NCBI GenBank assembly: GCA_964017065.1
Contig: OZ024791.1
Span: forward strand, 6,438,547 to 6,502,546
DNA length: 64,000 nucleotides
Origin: Haliclona indistincta
Lineage: Eukaryota > Porifera > Demospongiae > Haplosclerida > Chalinidae
Direction: 5' to 3'
The position numbers were made by a program, and so were the translations under genes. This document shows, one piece after another, positions 20,880 to 32,934 of the stretch (position 1 is its first letter; every line of letters begins with the position of its first letter). The notes under the pieces are model-generated. The model was not told where the DNA came from. It searched no databases and saw nothing but the letters and a program-made list of their open reading frames with translations.

Positions 20880-22100
20880 TAATGTATCTTTGATGTGATA
20901 TTTTGTGTGCTCACATTGCTTAATATTAGCACTAGTAGCACAAAAGCTCCAGTCTGTTTAAAACCACAGCAATTGTGCAATCTATAGCTCCTGTCACTCT
21001 AAACTAATAGCCCCGGTCATTGTAGCTCTTGGTGCATAACTCACCATAGTCTGCTAACATGCAAGCTCCGGTCACTCTAAATCAACTAAACCAATAGACC
21101 CGGTCATTGTAGCCCTAAAGGCTTTTATCAATTCCCTTGTTGCATAGCTCTGGTCACCATGGTCTGCATGCCTACAAGCTCTGGTTATACCAACCCCACA
21201 GCAATCCTGCAGGCTCAGCAAGTCTTTGTCAACCATTTGTTCACTCTAAACAAATAGACCCGGTCACTGTAGCCCTAATGATATAAATCATTCCATAACT
21301 CCGGTCACCATAGTCTGCTGTCTATGAGCTCTTGTAACAGCAATGCTACAGTAAACATGCAGTTCCTATCACCTATCAACCAACTGACCTGATCAGTCAC
21401 AGCAGCCCTATAAGGATATCGGCATACATTTCCAAAGCATACATATCCAGAACTGCCACAGGGAAACAGAGTACTGGACATTATTCTGTCTGCTATACCT
21501 AAGCTTATTGTCACTATGTGCGACACTATTGCTTGCCATTGCTTCTGTATATCTAAAAATTCTGTCGGGGATTTGTTTACTACTGAACTCCTGCCTATGG
21601 TTGCTTAGCCTCTCCACAGCACTCCTGCAAGCTTATCATGTATGGCTGCTTAGCCTATTCCTGCAAGCTTATCATGTGTGGTTGCTTAGCCTCTCCACAG
21701 CACTCCCGCAAGTTCAGCAACCTACAGCTCCAAACCAGTAGACCAGGTCACTGTAGCCTTAGTTAATTCCCTAGTTGGCTACAAGCTCCGGTTACTCTAT
21801 ACCTACCAACCCACTGCAAGCCTCTGTCAACCTATAAACTGAAACTAGATGGTCACTAGACCCGGTCACTGTAGCCCTAGAGACAGAAGTCAATGTCCTA
21901 GGAGATGTCACAAGCCTAATAGCTCCGGTCATTCTATTCTGCAAACCCACATCAACTCTGGAAGCCTTATAGCTCCAAACCAATAGACCCGGTCACTGTA
22001 GTACTAAAAGTTGCATAACTCCGGTCACCATAGTCTGCTGCCTATACAAGCTCCGGTCACTCACAGCAACTCTGCTGTCAAGGTCCTATCACTTTTAAGT
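20880..22100. repeat. Repeat-rich segment, unit 2 of the triplicated block
   Basis: Paralogous to 15830-17640 but without the 19-bp array and with a shorter 45-bp array. It leads into small-gene copy 3. Confidence 0.85.
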
Positions 22101-22533
22101 AATAAATAAGGTCAATATAGCTCTAAAGATATTATTTATTAGTGTATGGTTGCATGAACATCTTGATATTAATTTGCATAAAACATTTTGTCTACTCTGT
22201 GTCTACTATCAGTACGCTAAGTATTTCCATGCTGCATTGCTATATTCCACTTTTGCCCAGCTCTAATGGAACCTACCTGTCGTTTGAGCAGTCAGCCATA
22301 GTTTTTGGGCTTATACAGAATGACTAACTAGGCATTTAGTTACTTCAGATACACTACTGATGTGTGTTTAATAGCTTCCTGGTTGGACTATGATAAACAT
22401 ATGCCTGGTTCAGTAACTTCAGTTTGAGACTAGGTGAGACTGATAAGTAAATTGAGTACTTTAGTCTTTCATTCAATAGATATAATTTTAATGTACATAC
22501 ATAATATCCTCAAGTGTTTTTGACATGAATTAT

Positions 22534-22790
22534 TTATTGTCGATAGTACTCCTTCTCTCCTTGTCCCCACACCACTAGTATACACTGCTGGGTATGGTCT
22601 CCATTACTAGTGTATCTGATGGGTTGAGTATCAGTACACTGCAGTAGACACAGAACATTGCAATGCATCTAGTTTATGTTCCATGACTTACCTGTGAGGC
22701 AGCTCTGTTGTGATGGCTCCATCTTGTTACCACCAGCTCTTCTGTACAGTTCTGATCTACTGCTTGTACTGGCTTGCTGTAGTGACTCAT
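22534..22790 (-). CDS. Small three-exon gene family, copy 3 (67 aa)
   Basis: Exon 2 is 22692-22790 and exon 3 is 22534-22638. Exon 1 ends at 22956, and the TATA box TATAAAAG is at 23007-23014. The end of the protein is GEKEYYRQ, a variant of GEKNYYQQ. The stop codon lies inside AATAAA. The upstream three-codon frame is present. Confidence 0.65.
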
Positions 22791-23929
22791 AGCTTCATGT
22801 AAGTCAATTCAAACTGCAGCAATTTATAATTACTAGCTACTGCTATAATATACTGTACTGGTAGGCAAAGCAAAAAGATTCACAAATAATAAGATGCCTG
22901 CTTAATACAATAGAAAAATAGCACTTGGTCTTGGAGTCTTGGATAGTATACTCACCTTGAGTTTTGTTGCAATAATATTCTGTTAGCAACTGTCTGATGC
23001 ATGGGCCTTTTATAACACAGCCACCCACACCTTCCTGTTTATGTAGCTGATTCGCATTAATTTTATACTAATTAAGAATTAAACTACCCAAAACAAGATG
23101 ACAATGGTATCATTGGTATGTCTAACGTTGCACAGGCACTTATAGCAAAGAATATCTATTCTCTTTAAGATAAACTAGGATGTTAGTGGGACAGGGACTA
23201 GAATCTACTACAGGCATGCCGAGTGGGATAGTTGCTGTGTATGGAAATGTCTGACTAGGCATTTTATTTGAAGAAGGCACTGAAATACAGTACTGATATT
23301 CTGATGTGCATAACACATGTATACTGCAATAGGCTGCAGTAATGTTATACATGCAAACTTGTGGCAAGAAAGATTCGAATAAAATATTTCGTGGATCAAA
23401 TTTTTGGGTTCAAAGTTCGCGTATTATAATTCTTTTATGGTTCGAATGGACCTATGAAGACTCTTATTTATTCACTTCAAGTGCTCTGCTTGTGTGCACA
23501 GAACAACAGCAGACAACGACACAGAGAAGCAACATTCCTGCTACAATCACCTACACACCAAACTAATAGCTCAACCAACCAAACCACAACACAGTCATGC
23601 ACAATGGACATACAATGGGCAATGGTAATACGTATATTACTACGGTCACATAGTATAATTTTAATAATTATTAATGAAACATGTAACTATAAGTCAAAAC
23701 AACAATAATCACTCACTCATAAAAATCCAGGGATTGTTACTGTTGTTTGTAGCAGCTCTTTTCTCTTCATGACTACCATTATACCCGGCTCGATGTGTCT
23801 CTATTACTAGTGTGCTGCTGTATTTTTCTGTTCTCAAAAATAAGTATGTTAGTAACTGTACATCACGATTTGTGACTGATGCATTTGTACTTAAAAGCAT
23901 GATCTTGTATTTGCTCATTATTGATGATC

Positions 23930-25270
23930 TTGTGTTTGATGATGTATCTTTGATGTGATATTTTGTGTGCTCACATTGCTTAATATTAACACTAGTAGCA
24001 CAAAACCTCCAGTCTGCTCTATAACCACAGCAATTGTGCAAGCTATAGCTCCTGTCACTCTAAACTAATAGACCCAGTCATTGTAGCTCTTGGTGCATAA
24101 CTCACCATAGTCTGCTAACATGCAAGCTCCGGTCACTCTAAATCAACTAAACCAATAGACCCGGTCATTGTAGCCCTAAAGGCTTTTATCAATTCCCTTG
24201 TTGCATAGCTCTGGTCACCATGGTCTGCATGCCTACAAGCTCTGGTTGCTCTATACCAACCCCACAGCAATCCTGCAAGCTCAGCAAGTCTTTGTCAACA
24301 TCTGTTCACTCTAAACAAATAGACCTGGTCATTGTAGCCCTAAAGATATAAATCAATTCCATAACTCTGGTCACCATAGTCTGCTGTCTATGAGCTCCTG
24401 TAACAGCAATTCTGCAGTAAACATGCAGTTCCTATCACCTATCAACCAACTGACCTGATCAGTCACAGTAGCCCTTTAAGGATATCGGCATACATTTCCA
24501 GAACTGTCAGAGTACTTGACATTATTTTGTCTGCTATACCTAAGCTTGTTGTCACTATGTGCGACACTATTGCTTGCCATGCTTCTGTATATCTAAAAAT
24601 TCTGCTAGGATTTGTTTACTACTCCTGCCTATGGTTGCTTAACCTCTCGACAGCACTCCTGCATGCAAGCTTATCATGTGTTGTTGATTAGCCTCTCGAC
24701 AGCACTCCTGCAAGCTTATCATGTATGGCTGCTTAGCTGCTCCACAGCACTCCTGCAAGCTTGTCATGTATGGCTGCTTAGCTGCTCCACTGCACTCCTG
24801 CAAGCTTATCATGTATGGCTGCTTAGCTGCTCCACAGTACTCCTGCAAGCTTATCATGTATGGCTGCTTAGCTTCTCCACAGCACTCCCGCAAGTTCAGC
24901 AACCTGCAGCTCCAAACCAGTAGACCAGGTTACTGTAATTTCCTAGTTGCCTACAAGCTCCGGTTCCTCTATACCTACCAACCCACTGCAAGCCTTTGTC
25001 AACCTATGAACTGAAACTAGATGGTCACTAGACCCGGTCACTGTAGCCCTAGAGACAGAAGTCAATTCCCTAGGAGAAGTCACAAGCCTAATAGCTCCGG
25101 TCATTCTATTCTACAAACCCACATCAACTCTGGAAGCCTTATAGCTCCAAACCAATAGACCCGGTCATTGTAGTACTAAAAGTTGCATAACTCGGTCACC
25201 ATAGTCTGCTGCCTATACAAGCTCCGGTCACTCACAGCAACTCTGCTGTCAAGGTCCTATCACTTTAAAT
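23930..25270. repeat. Repeat-rich segment, unit 3 of the triplicated block
   Basis: Paralogous to units 1 and 2, with a 48-bp array at 24620-24900 (minus-strand frame ECCGAAKQPYMISLQ repeats). A partial fourth unit begins at about 26400 ('ataactccggtcaccatag'). Confidence 0.85.
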
Positions 25271-25704
25271 AATAAATAAGGTCACTGTAGCTCTAAAGAT
25301 ATTGTTTGTTAGTATATGGTTGCATAAAGATCTTGAGATTAATTTGCATAAAACATTTTGTCTACTCTGTGTCTACTATCAGTATGCTAACTGCATTGGT
25401 GTATTTCCATGCTGCATTGCTATATTCCACTTTTGCCCAGCTCTAATGGAACCTACCTGTCATTTGAGCAGTCAGCCATAGTTGTTGGGCTTATACAGAA
25501 TGTCTAACTAGTCATTAGGTACTTCAAATACACTACTGATGTGTGTTTAATAGCATCCTGATTGGACTATGATAAGCATTTGCCTGGTTCAGTTTGAGAC
25601 TAGGTGAGACTGATAAGTAAATGGAGTTCTTTAGTCTTTCATTCAATAGATATAATTTTTTATGTACATACATAATATCTGCAAGTGTTTTTGACATGAA
25701 CTGT

Positions 25705-25961
25705 TTATTGTCGATAGTACTTCTTCTCTCCTTGTCCCCACACCACTAGTATGCACTGCTGGGTATGGTCTCCATTACTAGTGTATCTGATGGGTTGAGT
25801 ATCAGTACACTGCAGTAGACACAGAACATTGCAATGCATCTAGTTTATGTTCCATGACTTACCTGTGAGCCATTTCTGTTGTGATGGCTCCATCTTGTTA
25901 CCACCAGCTCTTCTGTGCAGTTCTGATCTACTGCTTGTACTGGCTTGCTGTAGTGACTCAT
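25705..25961 (-). CDS. Small three-exon gene family, copy 4 (67 aa, decayed promoter)
   Basis: Exon 2 is 25863-25961 and exon 3 is 25705-25809; the reading frame is intact, with HHNRNGSQ before the splice. The usual upstream signals are damaged: the exon 1 donor is GCAAGC instead of GTGAGT (about 26115), and the place of the TATA box near 26180 reads ACGGAACAGG with no TATA. This copy may be silent although its coding part is clean, which would suggest recent loss or homogenisation by gene conversion. Confidence 0.55.
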
Positions 25962-26526
25962 AGCTTCATGTAAATCAATTCAAACTGCAGCAATTTGTAA
26001 TTACTAACTACTGCTATAATATACTGTACTGGCAGGCAAAGCAAAAAGATTCACAAAGATGCTTGCTTAATACAAAATAGCACTTGGTCTTGGAGTCTTG
26101 GACAGTATGCTTGCCTTGAGTTGTGTTTTGTTGCAATAATGGTCTGTTACTAACTATCGGATGTTGAACATCCTGTTCCGTGTAGTGTAGCCACCCACAT
26201 ACACATCCACACCCTGTGTATGTTATTGGCATTTATACTAATTAAGGATTAAAGTACCCAAAACAAAATAAGAATGTAATGTGTAAACTGCAACGGTAGC
26301 GTTGCACAAGCACCTAGCAAAGAATATCTTTTCTCTTTAAGATAAACTAGGATGTTAGTGGGACAGGGACTAGTATCTACTACAGGCATGCCGAGTGGGA
26401 TAACTCCGGTCACCATAGCCTGCTGCCTATACAAGCTCCGGTCACTCACAGCAACTCTGCTGTCAAGGTCCTATCACTTTTAAATAATAAATAAGATCAC
26501 TGTAGCTCTAAAGATATTATTTTGTT

Positions 26527-27043
26527 ATATTGCGTTCACACAGGCATGTGAAGCAAGCCAGCCTAGGTCGGCGTGGGTAACTGGCACGTTATTTGGCTGC
26601 GTTCACACAGGAGCACGCAAGCGAGTTCGAGCTCGCTACACGCAATAATGAAGGGGCAGATACTTCCTAGTAATAAAATGGATGGCTAAAATGGCGACGA
26701 ACCGAGCGTCGAACGATCACTGCTCGTGCAGTTTTCGTGCAGTTATGAGTAGGTAGGCACGTTGTTTACCACTTCAGAAGTACTTTTCTAAGCAGATGTC
26801 ATCAATAAACTAACCGCTGACTCTTGAAAGAAAAGTTTGTAAGCGGGCTGGCCCAGCTTCAGCGTTCACACAACCACACGTGGCACGCTTACCCGGGTCA
26901 GACCCCATTCTGGCTCACTATTGGAAAGTGGGCTGATCAAGCTCAACTCGGCACGGCTCAGCTCGATTTGTGCGTGTTCACAGTAATTGTAAGCAAGTTG
27001 GCGCGCGCTAACGTGAGCTGACCCGCGACCTTGTGCCTGTACA
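26527..27043. mobile_element. GC-rich insertion of about 515 bp
   Basis: Unit 4 follows unit 3 up to 'gctctaaagatatt' and resumes at 'cattttgtctactctg'. The sequence between is foreign and notably richer in GC, with several 'gcgttcacaca' / 'gttcaca' motifs and CpG-rich stretches such as 'ggcgcgcgctaacg'. Terminal repeats are not clear. The open frame at 26824-27021 has no family match. Confidence 0.55.
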
Positions 27044-27408
27044 TATTGAGATAAGCATTTTGTCTACTCTGTGTCTACTATCAGTATGCTAACTGCCTTT
27101 GGTGTATTTCCATGCTGCATTGCTATATTCCACTTTTGCCCAGCTCTAATGGAACCTACCTGTCATTTGAGCTACTTTTACCAGTCAGGCATAGTTGTTG
27201 GGCTTATACAGAATGACTAACTAGGCATTTAGGTACTTCAAATACACTACTGATGTGTGTTTAATAGCATCATGATTGGTCTATGACAAACATATGCCTG
27301 GTTTAGTTTGAGACTGATAAGTAAATGGAGTTCTTTAATCTTTCATTCAATAGATATAAGTTTTAATGTACATACATAATATCTGCAAGTGTTTTTGACA
27401 TGAATTGT

Positions 27409-27668
27409 TCATTGTTGATAGTACTTCTTCTCTCCTTGTCCCCACACCACTAGTATACACTGCTGGGTATGGTCTCCATTACTAGTGTATCTGATGGGTT
27501 GAGTATCAGTACACTGCAGTAGACACAGAACATTGTAACTACATTTCCACTAAGATTGTGTACTCTTACTTGTGCAATATCTGTGTTATGGTTTACAGTG
27601 TAGCTCCATCTTGTTACCACCAGCTCCTCTGTACAGTTTTGCTGTACTGCTTCTATTGGTTTACTCAT
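27409..27668 (-). CDS. Small three-exon gene family, copy 5 (67 aa, type B)
   Basis: Exon 2 is 27570-27668 (MSKPIEAVQQNCTEELV, then TRWSYTVNHNTDIAQ) and exon 3 is 27409-27513, ending in QQ and TGA. Exon 1 ends at 27797 (CAG|GTGAGC), with TATA box TATATAAAAA at 27873-27882. Type B copies differ from type A in the promoter, the first intron and the end of exon 2, but share exon 3 almost exactly. The overlapping upstream frame of type A is absent. Confidence 0.65.
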
Positions 27669-28194
27669 AGCTATATCCTATGCAGTAAAATTAATGTTCA
27701 CTGAATCACACTAACTTTTCCTACCAAAGCTAGAATTAGCAGTATGAGTAGACCAAGTACAGGTCACTATGGGTATAGCATTTAGATTTTGCTCACCTGA
27801 ATAATGTAAATCAGTCAGGAGCTAGGACTAGTAACTAGACTACAAGACTGGTAACTACTGTTGGTGAGTGGGTTTTTATATACTGGTACCACACTTCCTG
27901 CATTTAGGAGGCTTTGGTGTTTGCGTAATTCGCCCAAAACATATTCACATTTAAGGACATGCATCCTTAAATGTTTAAGGACACCCTCCATTTAAGGACA
28001 TATAATAGACCAGTTGCATTATACAGACATGCAGCCATAATATAATAGACATGCATCCATGTATTAGCAACTGGCATGCTTTGTCAACGTTCAATCGTTC
28101 ACATAGTGCGTAGCGATTGTTTGGTGGCGATAAAGTGGACACTTGATGATCTGAGTGACGATACCTAAAGGCTAATAGCTCGCTAGAAGTAGTA

Positions 28195-28451
28195 CTAACT
28201 CCATATGAACAGCACACTGTTGCTGCTCTGCACTGGTGGCTTCTTTGCAGATATTACTGTCCCTACATCTTCATCTGGAAAGTGTCGCGAATAAACTCGT
28301 GTGCTGGCTTTCACATCATCCTCTTGCAGAGAAAACTCTTTCAAGCACAGCGCTCGTCTGTCTTTCTGCCTTGGAATGCGATGGGAGATTTCTTCTGGGT
28401 TGGTCGTCCTACTAGTACCACACATTGTGCATCTTTGGTCTGGAATTTTGC
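28195..28451 (-). pseudogene. THAP-like zinc finger fragment, copy 1
   Basis: Minus-strand frame with CKIPDQRCTMCGTSRT, HRIPRQKDRRALCLKEF and STRVYSRHFPDED matches the THAP DNA-binding fold (C-x2-C, then a basic stretch, then the C-S-x-H-F signature). The third zinc ligand is replaced: YSRHF instead of CSRHF. A TATA box (TATAAAAG) lies upstream at 28711-28718. No full downstream protein is evident, though a second open piece (27975-28217, TTSSELLAFRYRHSDHQV) follows. It was duplicated as one block with a small gene and is probably a decaying or repurposed transposase-derived gene. Confidence 0.6.
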
Positions 28452-28710
28452 ACGTATCGCTTACCGATCATGCAAACAAAGACTATTCAGTGCTTGCAAA
28501 CACATTCAAGACTTCTGGTTTTGCACTGTATTCGTATAATTGATCTGGCTTTAGCAGAGTAGGAGTTTTAAAGTTAGTAGTTGGGCCTATTGAAGTGATT
28601 TTGCAGAGTAGTTGCAGTTGTTGTTGTTCTTTGGAGTGAAACAGTGTTTACTCATAACAAGAATACAGGATTCTTGTCTCATTGCGACACAACAATGAAT
28701 GCAACTTGTG

Positions 28711-28718
28711 CTTTTATA
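28711..28718 (-). promoter_or_regulatory. TATA box upstream of THAP-like copy 1
   Basis: TATAAAAG within 'agctggtataaaagcacaag'. The same promoter-like block is repeated at 32839-32846 and 40967-40974. Confidence 0.5.
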
Positions 28719-28811
28719 CCAGCTAGGATATGAAAATTAATATAATTTTAATGTACATACATAAATTGATATTAATACATGTAGTATCTGTAAGTGTTTG
28801 ACATGAATTGT

Positions 28812-29068
28812 TTATTGTTGATAGTAAATGTAGTTCTTCTCTCCTTGTCCCCACACCACTAGTATACACTGCTGGGTATGGTCTCCATTACTAGTGTATC
28901 TGATGGGTTGAGTATCAGTACACTGCAGTAGACACAGAACATTGTAACTGCATTTCCACTAAGATTGTGTACTCTTACTTGTGAAATATCTGTGTTGTGG
29001 TTTACAGTGTAGCTCCATCTTGTTACCACCAGCTTCTCTGTACAGTTTGCTTGTATTGGTTTGCTCAT
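28812..29068 (-). CDS. Small three-exon gene family, copy 6 (66 aa)
   Basis: Exon 2 is 28979-29068, nine bases shorter than usual (MSKPIQANCTEKLVVTRWS), and exon 3 is 28812-28922, six bases longer (GEKNYIYYQQ). Both changes keep frame. Exon 1 ends at 29223. The TATA position at 29278-29283 reads TATACAAG, a weakened box. Confidence 0.6.
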
Positions 29069-29591
29069 AGCTGAATCCTTTGCAGTAGATGATGTTCACA
29101 GAATCACAGTAGGCTTAGGTCTCTAGGTTGCCAAAAATTTTCCTACCAAAGCTAGAAATAATTTACAGACGATAAAGCAGTATGAGTAGACATATCGTTT
29201 AAATTTTGCTCACGGAGCTCACCTGAATAATATAAATTAGTTAGTTGCCAAGTAACTAACTGTTGGTGAGTGCTCTTGTATATGCTGATACCACAACACT
29301 GTTTTAGCTGCATTTTAAGGATTCTCTCATTTCTCTGTGTATAATCACCTGTTGAATGCTTTAAAAACTAAATCTCTGTAGAGAGTGCTGTCATAGGCTG
29401 GATCGTAGACTATCGGTGGGAGAAAGTTGTTTTTGTTACCCAAACTGTTTGTTTTGGTACTGTGTGTCTTCTTACTGACAGAAGCCATCATTGCGCTCTT
29501 CCAACTTCCTCTTCTTTAATTTTATTACGTTATTCACATTACATAATGCATTCAAATTATGGCAATTGTCTTGTCATAGAATGTTAGTTGT

Positions 29592-29860
29592 CTACTGTCG
29601 ATAGTACTTCTCTCCTTGTCTCCACACCACTAGTATACACTGCTGGGTATGGTCTCCATTACTAGTGTATCTGATGGGTTGAGTATCAGTATACTGCAGT
29701 AGACACAGAACATTGCAACTACATTTCCACTAAGATTGTGTACTCTTACTTGTGCAATATCTGTGTTATGGTGTACAGCAGTGTGGCTCCATCTTGTTAC
29801 CACCAGCTTCTCTGTACAGTTTAGCTGTACTGCTTGTACTGGTTTGCTGTAATGACTCAT
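29592..29860 (-). CDS. Small three-exon gene family, copy 7 (70 aa)
   Basis: Exon 2 is 29750-29860 (37 codons, MSHYSKPVQAVQLNCTEKLV, then TRWSHTAVHHNTDIAQ) and exon 3 is 29592-29693 (GEKYYRQ, stop TAG). The first residue of exon 3, cysteine in nearly all copies, is tyrosine here. Exon 1 ends at 30007 with a weaker donor (GTGAAC), and TATA box TATATAAAG is at 30083-30091. Confidence 0.6.
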
Positions 29861-30230
29861 AGCTCCTTTGCAGTAAAATTGATGTTCACTGAATCACAGC
29901 ACTCTAAATAATTCCTACCAAGCTAGAAATAATTTACAGACAAATAAAGCAGTATGAGTAGACCAATTACAGGACACCATGCTTATAGCATATAGATTTT
30001 GTTCACCTGAATAGTATAAATCAGTCAGGAGCTAGGACTAGCAACTATACTACACTATGGACAAAAAACTGACAACGGAGCTCTTTATATACTGGTACCA
30101 CACTTCTTTAATTCGCCCACTGTACATATTCATTATCCATTTAATTGACTGTTTCTTCAGTCTCGTGGGTTTGGGGGTTCTTCAGATGTATACCCTGGGA
30201 ATGGGGTACCTTGCTTATCTGGACATGAAC

Positions 30231-30257
30231 ATTTTTTTTTTTTTTTTTTTTTTTTTT
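30231..30257. repeat. Poly-T tract
   Basis: An uninterrupted run of about 27 T, possibly the poly-A tail of a retroposed sequence read in reverse. Confidence 0.9.
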
Positions 30258-30365
30258 GTAATTTACACTGATCAGCAGTGAGGTGATCCCAATAGCTGAT
30301 AGCTAATGTTAAGGGACACCTAAGGTGGGCAGGTGGGCTGGAGTACTTGTGATGTTTTTGTTTCC

Positions 30366-30437
30366 TCCTGCTCTGGGACTCGAACCAGTGTCCTCCGGGT
30401 TATAAACCCAAGACTCTACCAGTTGAACCACAGAGCA
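30366..30437 (-). mobile_element. tRNA-derived sequence, probably a SINE head
   Basis: The minus strand holds a polymerase III A box (TGGTTCAACTGGTAGAG), an anticodon-arm-like stem (TTGGG...CCCGG) and a perfect B box (GGTTCGAGTCC). The 5' GCTCTG can pair with CAGAGC at the 3' end, but too few bases remain between the B box and that end for a normal T arm plus acceptor stem. I therefore read it as a tRNA-derived SINE, not a working tRNA gene. Confidence 0.55.
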
Positions 30438-31355
30438 CCCACAACATGCATCATTGCAACATGCAACATGCAACATTGCAACATGCATCCCATGCCTGGG
30501 CACGTGAATATTGCTGAGATACTGTATTTCTTCTAAAGATTCGGCACCCCTTATTTTTCGGCACGTTGTCGCTAAAATGCGTACTAAACCTCCAAATTTC
30601 GGCACGCGCTTTGGTTCTTCGTCACAGTATAAAGCCAACAGCCCGACGTGAAAAGTCCTATACTTCATGGAAAAGAACTGTAGATGCGGTTCTCGTTCAA
30701 AACATGTGCTCGTCGCTATTATTCGGCTCTTCTGAAACTTCTGCCACAATTACTTCCAAATATTGGGCAAGCAAATCTGAAATTATTTATTTTGTGCCGA
30801 ATTTTTAGAAAAAATACGGTATTTCATTTAGTATTAATGTATGTTAGCTAAGAATGACAGTCACAGTAATAATGTAGGCAAATACGTATTACTACTGACA
30901 TACATACCATACATACGTATTAGTACTAGAATAACTACTGACATACAGCTGTTATCCAGATAACTTGGAAATGCCATTGAATGCTATGACCACCATTACC
31001 ACATGTTATCATATGGTTTCATGAGTCTTGGGGTGTGAGGTAGTGTATAGTCGCTGTATGAGGTATACTTCGACTACTTTTGTTCTCTACAAGACTGTTC
31101 ACTCTGGTTGCTATCATACTTCTTTAAGATACGAGCACACTTCTTTGCTTTGCTTAATCGTGAATGACCTGCAACTGGTGCTTTTATTACCAGCTAGGAT
31201 ATGAATACCTTTTTGATGCAACAGGGATATGTACAGGGCAATTGACCGTGATGACAAGAATCCACTCTCTTCTCTTTTTCATTGTAATAATAAATTTTGA
31301 TGTACATACATAAATTCATATTAACAGTATTTGTAAGTGTTTTGACATAAATTAT

Positions 31356-31614
31356 TTACTGTCGATAGTACTTCTTCTCTCCTTGTCCCCACACCACTAG
31401 TATACACTGCTGGGTATGGTCTCCATTACTAGTGTATCTGATGGGTTGGGTATCAGTACACTGCAGTAGACACAGAACATTGTAACTGCATTTCCACTAG
31501 ATTGTGTATTCTTACTTGTGAAATATCTGTGTTATGGTTTACAGTGTAGCTCCATCTTGTTACCACCAGCTCCTCTGTACAGTTTTGCTGTACTGCTTGT
31601 ATTGGTTTACTCAT
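31356..31614 (-). CDS. Small three-exon gene family, copy 8 (67 aa, type B)
   Basis: Exon 2 is 31516-31614 (MSKPIQAVQQNCTEELVVT, ending NTDISQ) and exon 3 is 31356-31460. Exon 1 ends at 31733, with TATA box TATATAAAAA at 31798-31807. Together with the THAP-like fragment at 32.4 kb it repeats the arrangement of copy 5 plus the 28.3-kb THAP fragment. Confidence 0.65.
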
Positions 31615-32365
31615 AGCTAGATCCTATGCAGTAAAATTGATGTTCACTGAATCACACTAAATTTTCCTACCAAAGCTAGAATTAGCAGTATGAGTAGACT
31701 ATGTACAGGACACAATGCTAGGTTTTACTCACCTGAATAATGTAAATCAGTCAGGAGCTAGGACTGGCAATTATACTGCAATACTGTTGGTGAGTGGTTT
31801 TTATATACTGGTACCACAATGTCACTTCCTGCATTTAGGAGGCTTTGGTGACATTTCGAATTTCACATTTCAAATTTCACATATCACATTTCAATTTCGC
31901 CCAAAACATATTCACATTTAAGGACATGCATCCATATAATAGACATGCAGTCATAATATAGTAGACATGCATCCTCCATGTAATAGACCAGTTGCAACTG
32001 GCATGCTTTGTTAGAGACCACCGCCCATTTCACAATCTCTGCTGTCAAGCAACTTGCAAAGGTCTGTATTTTAATTGTACTACTACTAACGTTCAATCGT
32101 TCACATAGTGCATAGCGATTGTGTGGTGGCGATAAAGTGGACACTTGATGATCTGAGTGACGATAGCTAAAGGCTAATAGCTCGCTAGAAGTAGTACTAA
32201 CTCCAGATGACATCCCAAGAGTTAAACTTTCTGAGCCATATGAACAGCACACTGTTGCTGCTCTGCGCTGGTGGCTTCTTTGCAGATATTACTTTCCCTA
32301 CATTTTGATGTTCTACTAATGAACATCAAAACTACTGATACTACTGATAATGAACATCAAAACTA

Positions 32366-32590
32366 CTACTGATCTTCATCTGGAAAGTGTCGCGAATAAA
32401 CTCGTGTGCTGGCTTTCACATCATCCTCTTGCAGAGAAAACTCTTTCAAGCACAGCGCTCGTCTGTCTTTCTGCCTTGGAATGCGATGGGAGATTTCTTC
32501 TGGGTTGGTCGTCCTACTAGTACCACACATTGTGCATCTTTGGTCTGGCATTTTGCACATATCGCTTACCAATCATGCAAACAAAGACTT
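32366..32590 (-). pseudogene. THAP-like zinc finger fragment, copy 2
   Basis: Nearly identical to the copy at 28.2-28.45 kb (RCTMCGTSRTTNPEE, VYSRHFPDED), including the Cys-to-Tyr change in the C-x2-H position. The frame is cut right after PDED by an insertion of about 70 bp at about 32305-32378, which contains the inverted repeat 'ttttgatgttc'/'gaacatcaaaa'. The downstream piece survives as an open frame at 31884-32252 (MSSGVSTTSSELLAFSYRHS). TATA box at 32839-32846. Confidence 0.6.
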
Positions 32591-32934
32591 TCTAGGCTTG
32601 CAAGCACATTCTAGACTTCTGGTTTTGCACTGTATTCGTATAATTGATCTGGCTTTAGCAGAGTGGGAGTTTTAAAGTTAGTGGAGTGGAGTTGGGGTTG
32701 TGGTAGTAGTTGGGCCTATTGAAGTGATTTTGCAGAGTAGTTGCAGTTGTTGGTGTTCTTTGGAGTGAAACAGTGTTTACTCTAACAAGAATACAGGATT
32801 TTTGTCTCATTGCGACACAACAATGAATGCAACTTGTGCTTTTATACCAGCTAGGATATGAAAATTAATATAATTTTGATGTACATACATAAATTGATAT
32901 TAACAGTATTTGTAAGTGTTTTGACATGAATTGT

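Noticed and set aside
27450..27668. Single-exon protein ending ILNPSDTLVMETIPSSVY (seen in all type B copies)
   Set aside because: This reads through the intron. Splicing gives a longer conserved product, and type A copies have a different, non-homologous reading across the same intron.
30366..30437. Functional tRNA gene on the minus strand
   Set aside because: A and B boxes are good, but the T arm and acceptor stem cannot both form; a tRNA-derived SINE fits better.
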